Of a DNA stretch of 64,000 bases, positions 32,790 through 41,552 are shown in pieces. The notes beneath the pieces were generated by a model that was not told where the DNA came from, did no database searches, and saw nothing but the letters and a program-made list of their open reading frames with translations. The stretch covers positions 124,001 to 188,000 of the forward strand of contig JBOGCH010000040.1 of assembly GCA_051656645.1 (NCBI GenBank), written 5' to 3'. The stretch comes from JBOGCH01 sp051656645. Lineage in GTDB: Bacteria; Bacteroidota; Bacteroidia; Bacteroidales; Marinifilaceae. The position numbers and the translations under genes were made by a program. Each line of letters begins with the position of its first letter. Within the stretch, counting starts at the first letter, position 1.

Positions 32790-34226
32790 ATGACATCTTA
32801 CAAAACCCGATTATTTATTTCCCTTTTAGCAACTCTGTTGCTTAGTAAGTTAAATGGTCATTCTCAATCTTATTATACCTTAGACTCGTGTCGTGCCATG
32901 GCATTACAATACAATAAGGGATTGCAGGAGGCTGAACAAAATATCCTTGGTGCTCGCTATGAACGTAAAGCTGCAAGAGCAAACTATTTTCCAGGAATTG
33001 ACGCAAGCGGAACCTACATGTACAACTCCCGGAAATTACGTCTTATTGGTGATGACCAGATAGAAGCAATTGGCAGTGGTTTACAAGATATTGGCAAATC
33101 ACTTGGCGAGTTAACCTCAATCATTGATAAAGTAGATCCATCCTTAGAGCAATTACTCGGCATGTTACCTACTAAACTTAAGGATGCAACAACATTTGAC
33201 ATACATAACGTATGGGTTGCAATGCTTTCTTTAAAACAACCGTTATTTATGGGCGGTAAAATTGTTGCTTATAACAAAATTGCCCGTACTGCGGAGGACC
33301 TCGCAACGAGTATGTACTCCACAGCCGCATCCGACCTAATTGTAAAAGTGGATCAAGCTTATTGGCAAGTGATATCCCTTGAATATAAAAAAACTATGAC
33401 CGAGAGTTATGTCAAGTTATTACAGCAACTTACATATGACATTAAAGAAATGTACGATGCCGGAGTTGCCACAAAATCAGACGAGCTCAATGTAGCCGTT
33501 AAGATGAACGAAGCTGAAGTCGCTTATACTAAAGTCTCCGACGGATTAACCTTATCCAAAATGTTGCTTGCGCAGATATGCGGCTTACCAATTGAAGCAG
33601 ACTATACTTTGAGTGATAATAAAATAGAAAATACGCAAGCTTACATACCTAACATCCCATCTATGGAAGAAATATACGCTCAACGCTCCGAAGTACAAAG
33701 TCTTGAGCACGTTGTAAATATTCGCAAACAAGAAGAACGAGTCGTTCGCTCGGACTTGTTGCCAAACATTGCCGCCGTTGGTAGTTATTCATTCATGAAT
33801 CCAAACTTATATAACGGATTTCAACGCAACATGAAAGGCATGTTTAGTGTAGGCGTAGGTGTTACTATTCCTATCCTGCATTGGGGTAAAAACATTAACA
33901 CACTAAAGGTTGCAAAAACGGTAACGGAAACAGCTCAATTAAAATTACAAGATGCTAAGGAGATGATTGAGTTGCAAGTACGTCAAGCCTTCTTCCAAGC
34001 AAAAGAAGCTAATAAAACACTCTTACTTACAACCACCAATATGGCTAAAGCCGTTGAAAATCTTCAAAATGCACAATATGGTTTTCAAGCAGGCGTATTA
34101 ACAACTCAAAATGTATTAGACGCACAAACAGCATGGCTACAAGCACAGTCGGAAAAGATTAACGCCGAAATTGGAGTGCGTTTAAGTGAGGTTTATTTAT
34201 CAAAAGCAATCGGAACTATTTATTAA
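32790..34226 (+). CDS. TolC family outer-membrane efflux protein
   Basis: The protein is about 478 aa from the ATG at 32790; an upstream ATG at 32769 is less likely because it precedes the clean signal peptide (MTSYKTRLFISLLATLLLSKLNG). The body has the two OEP (PF02321) repeats: YTLDSCRAMALQYNKGLQEAEQNI with GARYERKAARANYFPGIDASG, and later RKQEERVVRSDLLPNIAAVGSY, ending with the long helical AQYGFQAGVLTTQNVLDAQTA stretch. It forms the trimeric outer-membrane and periplasmic channel. The HlyD adaptor gene follows after 8 bases. Confidence 0.9.
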   Translation: MTSYKTRLFISLLATLLLSKLNGHSQSYYTLDSCRAMALQYNKGLQEAEQNILGARYERKAARANYFPGIDASGTYMYNSRKLRLIGDDQIEAIGSGLQDIGKSLGELTSIIDKVDPSLEQLLGMLPTKLKDATTFDIHNVWVAMLSLKQPLFMGGKIVAYNKIARTAEDLATSMYSTAASDLIVKVDQAYWQVISLEYKKTMTESYVKLLQQLTYDIKEMYDAGVATKSDELNVAVKMNEAEVAYTKVSDGLTLSKMLLAQICGLPIEADYTLSDNKIENTQAYIPNIPSMEEIYAQRSEVQSLEHVVNIRKQEERVVRSDLLPNIAAVGSYSFMNPNLYNGFQRNMKGMFSVGVGVTIPILHWGKNINTLKVAKTVTETAQLKLQDAKEMIELQVRQAFFQAKEANKTLLLTTTNMAKAVENLQNAQYGFQAGVLTTQNVLDAQTAWLQAQSEKINAEIGVRLSEVYLSKAIGTIY

Positions 34227-34234
34227 TTTATACT

Positions 34235-35263
34235 ATGACTACGACAAATACTCACACACCCGAACATCGAAAAGCGAATAAGAATCTTATTCTAGCTTTT
34301 TCACTCTTAATAGTTGCAATTATCATTGTTATTGTACTCGGTTTCTTTATGCTAAAACCTAAATATGAAATCATACAAGGACAAGCAGAAGCTGATGAAA
34401 CGCGCATTTCCGGAAAACTTACAGGACGTATTGCCAAATTATATGTACAACGCGGCGATAATGTACATGTAGGCGATACCCTAGTTTCTATCTTCTCGCA
34501 AGAGGCCGAAGCAAAACTTATGCAAGTTGAGGCACAACGCACAGCCGCACAGGCACAAAATCAGAAAGCCGATGTCGGAACTCGTCCTCAAATTATACAA
34601 TCAGCCTATGAAATGTGGCAAAAGGCCAAAGCAGGTGTTTACATTGCAGAGAAAACATACAACCGTATGCAAACATTGTTTGATAAAGGTGTCATTTCAG
34701 CACAAAAGAGAGACGAAGCTGAAGCAAACTACAAGGCATCGGTAGCTACGGCACAAGCTGCAAAATCACAATATAATTTAGCACTTGCAGGAGCTCAAAA
34801 AGAAGATAAAGAAATGACGGCAGCCATGGTTGAACAGGCCTCTGCAGGTGTAGACCAAGTAGAAGCAGTCCTTGCAGATAGTCACCTATTGGCTCCTATC
34901 AATGCCCAAGTTTCTGATGTATATCCTCTTTTTAGTGAACTTGTAGGAGCCGGTGCACCTATTATGAGTCTGGTGGATTTAAAATCCATGTGGGTAAGCT
35001 TTAACGTGCGCGAAGACCTGCTTAACGAAATGCGCATGGGCGATGAATTAAATCTCATTATCCCGGCTCTTAACAATCAAGAAGTTAAAATGAAGATTTA
35101 TTACATTCGAGATATGGGTAGTTATGCCATATGGCGTGCAACTAAAACTACCGGACAATATGATGCAAAAACATTCGAAGTTCGTTGTAAACCCGCAAAT
35201 CCTATAGATGGTTTTCGTCCGGGTATGACAGTGCTTTGGAAAAGACATTTTGAAAACAAATGA
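34235..35263 (+). CDS. HlyD/EmrA-type membrane fusion protein
   Basis: The 342 aa protein has a short cytoplasmic N terminus, one membrane helix (about 20-42, LILAFSLLIVAIIIVIVLGFF core) and a periplasmic adaptor. The adaptor has a split biotinyl-lipoyl domain (RISGKLTGRIAKLYVQRGDNVHVGDTL and SHLLAPINAQVSDVYPLFSELVGAG), a long alpha-helical hairpin between (about 90-205, Ala/Gln rich) and a beta-barrel end (MWVSFNVREDLLNEM). It bridges the ABC-2 permeases with TolC. Its stop overlaps the next start by 4 bases (ATGA), showing translational coupling. Confidence 0.9.
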   Translation: MTTTNTHTPEHRKANKNLILAFSLLIVAIIIVIVLGFFMLKPKYEIIQGQAEADETRISGKLTGRIAKLYVQRGDNVHVGDTLVSIFSQEAEAKLMQVEAQRTAAQAQNQKADVGTRPQIIQSAYEMWQKAKAGVYIAEKTYNRMQTLFDKGVISAQKRDEAEANYKASVATAQAAKSQYNLALAGAQKEDKEMTAAMVEQASAGVDQVEAVLADSHLLAPINAQVSDVYPLFSELVGAGAPIMSLVDLKSMWVSFNVREDLLNEMRMGDELNLIIPALNNQEVKMKIYYIRDMGSYAIWRATKTTGQYDAKTFEVRCKPANPIDGFRPGMTVLWKRHFENK

Positions 35264-36432
35264 GTAATTTAAGAAAAGGATTCCGCGCAGTATTTATTCG
35301 CGAGTGGAAAACATTCTTTACCCGACCAATATATATGGTAGGTATTGTTATCATTCCACTCATAAGCTTTTTGTTTTTCTCCACACTTATGTGGGAAGGT
35401 GTACCCGTGCGTTTGCCTGTAGGTGTTGTCGATCTTGACCATACCTCATCGTCCAGATCGCTTATCCGAAATCTTAACGCATTGAGTTCAGTAGAGGTCA
35501 TCGCCGATTATGAAAGTTTCGGGGACGGACGAAAAGCATTTCAAGAAAATAAGATTTATGCTTTTATGCTCATTCCTGAAAACTTTGAGCGCGATGCTAT
35601 GAGCGGCAAACAACCTACCCTAGCCTTCTTCTCCAACGAGGCCTATTTTGTTGCGGGATTATTCTCCTTTAAAGCATTAAGCACCATAGGCGTATTAGCA
35701 TCCGCTAGCGTAGCTAAACAAACACTTTTAGCCAAAGGTTACTATGATAATGAAATAATGCCTTTACTCCAGCCCATTGTTTTGGAAGCTAATCCTATAG
35801 GTAATCCATGGCTAAACTATTCTATCTTTCTGTGTAGCATTATGCTCCCCATTATGATGGAATTACTCATTATGATTATGACAATCTATGCCTTGGGTAT
35901 CGAGATAAAAAATAAAACCTCAAAACGTCTTTTAGTTCTAGGCGATCGCTCTATCATTCGTGTCATTCTTGGAAAATTATTGCCACAAACTATACTATTT
36001 ATGCTTATTGGCCTATTCCTATTAGCATTCCTATATGGATATCTGCATTTTCCACTGCACTGTTCCATTTGGCGATTAATTGGAGCAATGTTCGCTATGA
36101 TTGTTGCAAGTCAATGTATAGGTATTTTTTTCTTTGGCATTATTCCAATTTTGCGTATCAGTATGAGTTTAGCAAGCCTTATGGGTATCATAGGTTTTTC
36201 TATTGTAGGTTTTTCCCTTCCTATTTATTCCATGTATGGCATTATGCAGATATTGTCAAATCTTTATCCTGCTCGACATTACTTTATGATTTACGCCAAT
36301 GGAGCTTTGGAAGGAATGCCGGTAGTGTATAGTCTTAAACATTTTATGTTCCTAACATTATTTGTTTTCCCTCCAATGCTATTACTGTGGCGTATAAAAA
36401 AAGCATATATCAAACAAGAATATATTCCATAG
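35260..36432 (+). CDS. ABC-2 type transporter permease 1
   Basis: The 390 aa membrane protein is of the ABC2_membrane_3 (YhhJ/YbhR-like) type. One N-terminal helix (about 27-45) is followed by a large extracytoplasmic domain of about 125 residues (VRLPVGVVDLDHTSSSRSLIRN, the VVDxD-type opening) and five more helices (about 185-375). No Walker motifs are present, so an ATPase must be supplied in trans. The gene overlaps the HlyD stop and is 3 bases before permease 2. Permease 1 and 2 probably form a heterodimer. Confidence 0.88.
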   Translation: MSNLRKGFRAVFIREWKTFFTRPIYMVGIVIIPLISFLFFSTLMWEGVPVRLPVGVVDLDHTSSSRSLIRNLNALSSVEVIADYESFGDGRKAFQENKIYAFMLIPENFERDAMSGKQPTLAFFSNEAYFVAGLFSFKALSTIGVLASASVAKQTLLAKGYYDNEIMPLLQPIVLEANPIGNPWLNYSIFLCSIMLPIMMELLIMIMTIYALGIEIKNKTSKRLLVLGDRSIIRVILGKLLPQTILFMLIGLFLLAFLYGYLHFPLHCSIWRLIGAMFAMIVASQCIGIFFFGIIPILRISMSLASLMGIIGFSIVGFSLPIYSMYGIMQILSNLYPARHYFMIYANGALEGMPVVYSLKHFMFLTLFVFPPMLLLWRIKKAYIKQEYIP

Positions 36433-36435
36433 ATT

Positions 36436-37665
36436 ATGACAAATACAAACAACCATAAAAATCATCCAATCTATCAAGCTTTAATTGATTGCGCATACAT
36501 TTGGCGTCATGAATTTATTACCATATTTCATGACTTCGGTGTTATGATTTTTCTATTTCTATTACCCTTCGGGTATCCAATAATGTATGGTCTCATATAC
36601 AATCCACAAACACCCCGCAATGTTCCCGTAGTAATTGTAGACAATGCGCGCACTGCATTATCGCGTCAATACTGCCGTATGTTAGATGCCACAGAACAGG
36701 TCAAGGTTGCAGGATATGCCTCCAGTCTTGAGGAAGCAAAAGTTGCATTGGCACGGGAAAAGGCATATGCCATTGTCAGCTTAGACAGAGACTTTGAACG
36801 GAACATTTTACGAGGCGAGCAATCGCACGTTATGCTCTACAGTGCAGTATACTCCATGATATACTATCGTATCTTTGCAGCTGCCTGCACCAATGTCAAT
36901 AATGCAATGAGCGCACAACTCCAGGCACAGCAACTACCAGGTGCCACACTTAGGCAATTATCCGTTGCTATAACTCCCGTAAAAAACACCTCGTTGGCTG
37001 TATATAATCCAACAAGTGGTTTTGCTACCTTCATTATGCCGGGCGTTGAACTATTGGTTATTCAGCAATCTCTATTACTAGGCATTGGTATGTTGGCCGG
37101 CACACAAAGGGAAAGAAACAGAAACAAACGTCTCATTCCGCTTAATCATCACTACTTTGGTCCATTACGTATCATCACCGGTAAAGCTTTATGCTACGTT
37201 ACTTTCTCAATTCTAACTACATTCTGGACAATGAATATTGTTCCGCGCATATTTAAACTACCACATTTATCGGATTTCTGGGAGATTCAATTATTTCTTC
37301 TACCCTTTGTTCTTGCATCCATACTTATGGCTATGACCTTTTCATGCATTGTCAAAGGAAGAGAATTACCTCTCATTATATTTACATTTACATCCTTACC
37401 ACTAATCTTTGCCGGAGGGATTTCATGGCCATGGGCAAGCATTCCAAAATTCTGGCAACATTTAATGGCCATATTTCCATCAACATACGGAATTCAAGGT
37501 TATGTCCAAATGGCATCCTGCGATGCGCCTTTAAGTAGCATTCGTTTTTATTATCTATTTGAATGGGCATTGGTACTCTTCTATTTGCTCACGGCCTTCT
37601 TTGTTTACCGTTACGAACTTAGATGCAGTCTAAAAATGATTGATAAGCCAAGTGGAACTTGTTGA
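36436..37665 (+). CDS. ABC-2 type transporter permease 2
   Basis: The 409 aa membrane protein has the same layout as permease 1: an N-terminal helix (about 35-52), a large extracytoplasmic domain opening VPVVIVDNARTALSRQYCRM, and five C-terminal helices (about 200-395). The two are diverged paralogues and probably pair. Neither carries an ATP-binding domain and none is encoded in the operon. The unit ends at a strong terminator. Substrates of such TolC-HlyD-ABC2 systems include drugs, lipids or polyketides; none can be chosen here. Confidence 0.88.
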   Translation: MTNTNNHKNHPIYQALIDCAYIWRHEFITIFHDFGVMIFLFLLPFGYPIMYGLIYNPQTPRNVPVVIVDNARTALSRQYCRMLDATEQVKVAGYASSLEEAKVALAREKAYAIVSLDRDFERNILRGEQSHVMLYSAVYSMIYYRIFAAACTNVNNAMSAQLQAQQLPGATLRQLSVAITPVKNTSLAVYNPTSGFATFIMPGVELLVIQQSLLLGIGMLAGTQRERNRNKRLIPLNHHYFGPLRIITGKALCYVTFSILTTFWTMNIVPRIFKLPHLSDFWEIQLFLLPFVLASILMAMTFSCIVKGRELPLIIFTFTSLPLIFAGGISWPWASIPKFWQHLMAIFPSTYGIQGYVQMASCDAPLSSIRFYYLFEWALVLFYLLTAFFVYRYELRCSLKMIDKPSGTC

Positions 37666-37669
37666 ATAT

Positions 37670-37715
37670 AACTAAAAAAGCAGAGTCGATATTGACTCTG
37701 CTTTTTTAGTTATTC
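37670..37715 (+). terminator. Terminator of the TolC-HlyD-ABC2 operon
   Basis: A perfect 18 bp stem (37670-37687 and 37694-37711), 6-base loop, with an internal T-run, 4 bases after the last stop. Confidence 0.9.
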
Positions 37716-37862
37716 AAATATAGTTTATAAATAATCCTTTTAAAACCAACAGAAACACCTGCGCATGTAGATTGAGGCTATTTACAATACATCGTCTATT
37801 TACACACAGTGGTCTACACTATAGTAAACTATGTCACTTCATAATCTCGGAATATAACTACA

Positions 37863-39101
37863 CTATCTTATGTGTCCATCCCCTTCAATTATATACTTAT
37901 AACTAGTTAATTCACGCAATGCCATAGGTCCCCGAGCATGTAGTTTTTGAGTACTAATGCCAATCTCTGCTCCAAAACCAAATTCACCACCATCAGTAAA
38001 AGCGGTAGATGCATTTACATATATACAAGCGGCATCAACATCCTGCTCAAAGTAAGCTACATGCGTTGCGTTGTCTGAAATTATAGCCTCACTATGATGT
38101 GAAGTATGTCTGTTTATATGTTCTAAAGCTTCTTCAATAGAGTCCACGGTCTTTACGGACATTCTATATGCTAGGAATTCCGTCCCAAAACTTGCCTCGT
38201 CTGCCATCAACAATAAGCCATCAGGATAATGACCTTTTAAACTTGCATAAGCAGCCGCATCAGCCTCTATAATAACATTACTCTTTGCCAATAAACAACA
38301 CAATGAAGGTAATTCTGCAATCCTTGCGGAGTGGATAATTAATGTATCCAAGGCATTACAAACGGATACTCTCCGTGTTTTTGCATTATTAATTATTAAA
38401 GCACCAATATCCGCGCGTCCATATTCATCAAAATAAGTATGGCATATTCCGGCACCTGTTTCAATAACAGGAACCTTGGCATTGTCTCTCACATAATCAA
38501 TTAATCCCTTGCTTCCACGTGGAATAATCAGATCCACCCATCCCACTGCACCAAGTAGAGCAGCTGTAGCTTCGCGCGTACTTGGCAACAATGTTACTAA
38601 TTCCTCCGGAAGTTCCAGCTCATTTAAAACCTCTCTAATTACTCCAACTAAAGCTTCATTTGAGAAACGAGCTTCTTTCCCTCCTTTTAAAACGGAAACA
38701 TTTCCGGATTTTAAACAAAGTGCAAAAACATCGCAACTTACATTAGGACGGGACTCATAGATAACACCTATAACTCCAAAGGGAACTGAAACCTTCCGTA
38801 TTAACAATCCATTGGGACGCATTACTTTGTCAAGCTCATGTCCTATCGGCGACGGTAAGGATGCCACATGTTCCATTTGTAGAGCAATGAGCTCTATTCT
38901 ATCTCTGTTTAACAGTAATCTATCGTACATCGGGTTGTCAATAGACAACATTTCTAAATCCTTCGCATTTTCGCACAAAATATACTCTACACGTTCACGT
39001 AAACGATTTGCCACGGTACGTAATACCTCATCTATCAATTGGGGCGAAAAGAGGTTTAACTCTCTGGCAGCCACACGAGCAGCTTGAAATAGCTCAGTCA
39101 T
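37863..39101 (-). CDS. proA: Glutamate-5-semialdehyde dehydrogenase (gamma-glutamyl phosphate reductase)
   Basis: The 412 aa enzyme reduces gamma-glutamyl phosphate with NADPH to glutamate semialdehyde, step 2 of proline synthesis. Family marks are VSVPFGVIGVIYESRPNV, the KGGKEARFSN segment, LIIPRGSKGLIDYV, TGAGICHTYFDE with the aldehyde-dehydrogenase-like catalytic Cys, and the EFGFGAEIGISTQKLHARGPMAL ending. It is the last gene of the proC-proB-proA operon, 12 bases after proB. Confidence 0.95.
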   Translation of the reverse strand: MTELFQAARVAARELNLFSPQLIDEVLRTVANRLRERVEYILCENAKDLEMLSIDNPMYDRLLLNRDRIELIALQMEHVASLPSPIGHELDKVMRPNGLLIRKVSVPFGVIGVIYESRPNVSCDVFALCLKSGNVSVLKGGKEARFSNEALVGVIREVLNELELPEELVTLLPSTREATAALLGAVGWVDLIIPRGSKGLIDYVRDNAKVPVIETGAGICHTYFDEYGRADIGALIINNAKTRRVSVCNALDTLIIHSARIAELPSLCCLLAKSNVIIEADAAAYASLKGHYPDGLLLMADEASFGTEFLAYRMSVKTVDSIEEALEHINRHTSHHSEAIISDNATHVAYFEQDVDAACIYVNASTAFTDGGEFGFGAEIGISTQKLHARGPMALRELTSYKYIIEGDGHIR

Positions 39102-39113
39102 AACGGAAATTTT

Positions 39114-40199
39114 TTATTCTACAAAAAGATAATCATAGTGAATCATTGCGCGGGCTCCTGCCTCACCGGCTATTGCTTGTGCTTTTTCACTATCATAATT
39201 TATTTTACCAACTCCCACATATTCGCCATTCGGCCCATAAACGCGTACAATATCATCTTTCTCAAATTGCCCTTCAACTTTATTCACGCCAACGGGTAAA
39301 ATACTAGTAGCATGCGCTGCAAACATTGCCTCATATGCCCCCTGGTTCAAATAAATTGCACCTTTCGCGAATCCTTCACTATGCGCTATCCAGCGTTTTA
39401 CATTGGATAGAGGCTGGGGAGCTGCCACAAATCGGGTACAAACAGTTTTAGTGGGCTCAAAAAGCAAATCGGGTAATATATTATCGCGCGTGCCATTGGC
39501 TATTATCACTTCAACCCCTTCAGATGCAACCTTCTGTGCTATTCTGGTTTTGGTTTGCATTCCTCCTCGGCCAAATGATGATTTTGAGGTTTGTATAAAT
39601 GTAGACAAATCCTTAGCCTTAGATTCCACTCGTTCTATTACTTTACTTGAGGGATTACGTGGATCGCCATCATACAAACCATCAATGTTACTCAATATTA
39701 TTAATGCCTGGGCATCCATCATTGTGGCAATCATCCCTGACAATTCATCATTATCCGTAAACATTAATTCTGTCACGGAAACCGTGTCATTCTCATTTAC
39801 AATAGGGATTACCTCATTCTCTAACATACAACGTATACAATTTTGCTGTGTTAAGTAGTGTCTTCTTGTCGCAAAACTTTCCTTTGTTGTCAACACCTGC
39901 CCACAAGTCATTTGATATTCACCAAACAACTCCCAGTAAAGATGTATGAGTTTAGCTTGTCCTACAGAAGAGTATATTTGGCGAGCAGACACTTCATCTA
40001 GCTTTCGCTCCACATTTAACAAACTCCTTCCGCATGCTACGGCTCCACTGGACACCATAATTACTTCAATACCCGCCTCCCGCAATGTAGCTATTTGATC
40101 TACAAGCGAAGAAAGGCGGGTAATATCTATTCTCCTATCGGGACGTGTTAAAACGTTACTCCCAATCTTTACAACTATACGTTTATACTCTGTCGTCAT
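39114..40199 (-). CDS. proB: Glutamate 5-kinase with PUA domain
   Basis: The 361 aa enzyme phosphorylates glutamate to gamma-glutamyl phosphate, the first and proline-inhibited step. The amino-acid kinase domain (about 1-255) shows VVKIGSNVLT, VSSGAVACGR, IVNENDTVSV, FTDNDELSGMIA, LSNIDGLYDGDP and GRGGMQTKTRIA. A C-terminal PUA domain follows (about 275-355; SEGFAKGAIYLNQGA, VRVYGPNGEYVGVGKINYDS). The start overlaps the proC stop (ATGA), so the two are translationally coupled. Confidence 0.95.
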   Translation of the reverse strand: MTTEYKRIVVKIGSNVLTRPDRRIDITRLSSLVDQIATLREAGIEVIMVSSGAVACGRSLLNVERKLDEVSARQIYSSVGQAKLIHLYWELFGEYQMTCGQVLTTKESFATRRHYLTQQNCIRCMLENEVIPIVNENDTVSVTELMFTDNDELSGMIATMMDAQALIILSNIDGLYDGDPRNPSSKVIERVESKAKDLSTFIQTSKSSFGRGGMQTKTRIAQKVASEGVEVIIANGTRDNILPDLLFEPTKTVCTRFVAAPQPLSNVKRWIAHSEGFAKGAIYLNQGAYEAMFAAHATSILPVGVNKVEGQFEKDDIVRVYGPNGEYVGVGKINYDSEKAQAIAGEAGARAMIHYDYLFVE

Positions 40200-40978
40200 G
40201 GTTTACTTTGCTTTACTCCCTCTATTACGGATAATGTAAAACCTTTGTTTTCCATTGCCTCAAGTCCTTTTAATGTTAATCCTCCTGGCGTTGTTACTTT
40301 ATCTATTTCCTCCTGAGGTGTTGTTCCGTTTTCCTCCAAAAGAGCTAGAGCACCACGCATGGTTTGTAAAACAATTGCTCGCGAATCCGCACGTTCAAAC
40401 CCTTCCTCCATCCCGGCCACAATTGCCGATTGCAAGTATTTTAACGCAAATGCAATTCCACAGGACGATAAGGATGTGCCAGCCTCCAACATCTGTTCAG
40501 ATACAAACATTGACTCTCCCATCGAGTCAAAAACCGTTTGTACACATTGATCTTGAACGGACGTCGTGTTACGCGTAGCTATAAACGTCATTCCTTTATC
40601 TACCGCGATAGCTGTATTGGGAATTACTCGAAATAGCGGAGTATCCGCACCAATAATATTTTCTATTACGTCAAAACTTTTAGCGGCAACAACCGAAATA
40701 ACAATTTTACTACGTATATCCGATTTTTGAACCAACTCCTGCAACACATCCTCTAGTTGCCATGGTTTTACGCAAAGAATTATAATATCTGACTCATTAA
40801 CAACTTGCGCATTAAAAGTAGTTACATTGATATCTTTATTTATCTTAAGCACTTTATTCAATGTTGCTTCGCTTTTCGCAGACATGATAATGTGATGCGA
40901 TTCCGCTAACCCCTTACTCAAAACACCCAAAGCAATGGAGCGCCCCATGTTGCCTGCACCTATTATTCCTATTCTCAT
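40196..40978 (-). CDS. proC: Pyrroline-5-carboxylate reductase
   Basis: From the ATG at 40978 the protein has 260 aa. It reduces pyrroline-5-carboxylate to proline with NAD(P)H. Visible features are the N-terminal Rossmann MRIGIIGAGNMGRSI, LCVKPWQLEDVL, RVIPNTAIAV and the C-terminal TTPGGLTLKGLEAME. The open frame reaches 41017, but the family N terminus and a TAATTTTG box at 41005-41012 favour 40978. It heads an operon holding the full glutamate-to-proline route. Confidence 0.92.
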   Translation of the reverse strand: MRIGIIGAGNMGRSIALGVLSKGLAESHHIIMSAKSEATLNKVLKINKDINVTTFNAQVVNESDIIILCVKPWQLEDVLQELVQKSDIRSKIVISVVAAKSFDVIENIIGADTPLFRVIPNTAIAVDKGMTFIATRNTTSVQDQCVQTVFDSMGESMFVSEQMLEAGTSLSSCGIAFALKYLQSAIVAGMEEGFERADSRAIVLQTMRGALALLEENGTTPQEEIDKVTTPGGLTLKGLEAMENKGFTLSVIEGVKQSKP

Positions 40979-41004
40979 CTTTCGTTTTCCTATTAGGTTA
41001 TACA

Positions 41005-41012
41005 CAAAATTA
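41005..41012 (-). promoter_or_regulatory. -7 box for proC-proB-proA
   Basis: TAATTTTG on the minus strand, 27 bases before the chosen proC start. Confidence 0.5.
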
Positions 41013-41166
41013 CTCAAAATAAATCCATGTTATTTCTGTAAATCAATTTATTACGCTATTTTACAACTCGTTTGATAATATAAATTAAACAAGTTCAAAT
41101 ATTGAATTTAGTAAAGACATGTCTCTGGTACATCTCCTAGCAATTTCTTTCACTTCTGCATAATAG

Positions 41167-41348
41167 CTTCTCCCTGTTTGCCCTCTGGTCTCACTCTGGT
41201 TGCTCTCTATCAAGTTCGTATTAAGTTCGTATCAACTTCGTGTTATATTCGTGTCTATAGACTCGAAGTTAATACGAACTTGATGCGGAGTTAATGCCTA
41301 TTTAATAGCGTGTAACCAGGGCGAGACCAGAGGGCAAACAGGGAGAAG
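41167..41348. repeat. 182 bp inverted-repeat element (MITE-like)
   Basis: Outer arms of 35 bases (41167-41201 and 41314-41348) are inverted copies with two mismatches, rich in CCCTGTTTGCCCTCTGG-type sequence. Inner arms of 21 bases (41209-41229 and 41264-41284) are inverted copies with one mismatch, and several TTCGTATTAAG-like repeats sit between. The element is richer in G and C than the flanking intergenic DNA and has no ORF. It lies between divergent proC and the acyl-ACP synthetase gene. No second copy was noticed in this window. Confidence 0.7.
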
Positions 41349-41518
41349 ATGCTGAGGGCTTATAGAGATGACCTAATGTTACTATGTCACATCCATTAAT
41401 TTAGGGGCACAAACCAAAAAGTAGAGAGCAAAATAGTAGTAATTACTAATTTTACGAACGTTTAAGAGTAATATGCTATCCTTTCATGGTATGAATACGT
41501 TTTATTCCAAAAATAGCA

Positions 41519-41526
41519 TATCTTTG
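41519..41526 (+). promoter_or_regulatory. -7 box for the acyl-ACP synthetase fusion gene
   Basis: TATCTTTG, 27 bases before the ATG at 41553. Confidence 0.6.
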
Positions 41527-41552
41527 TCAAGGAATTAAAAAATTTAACCAAG

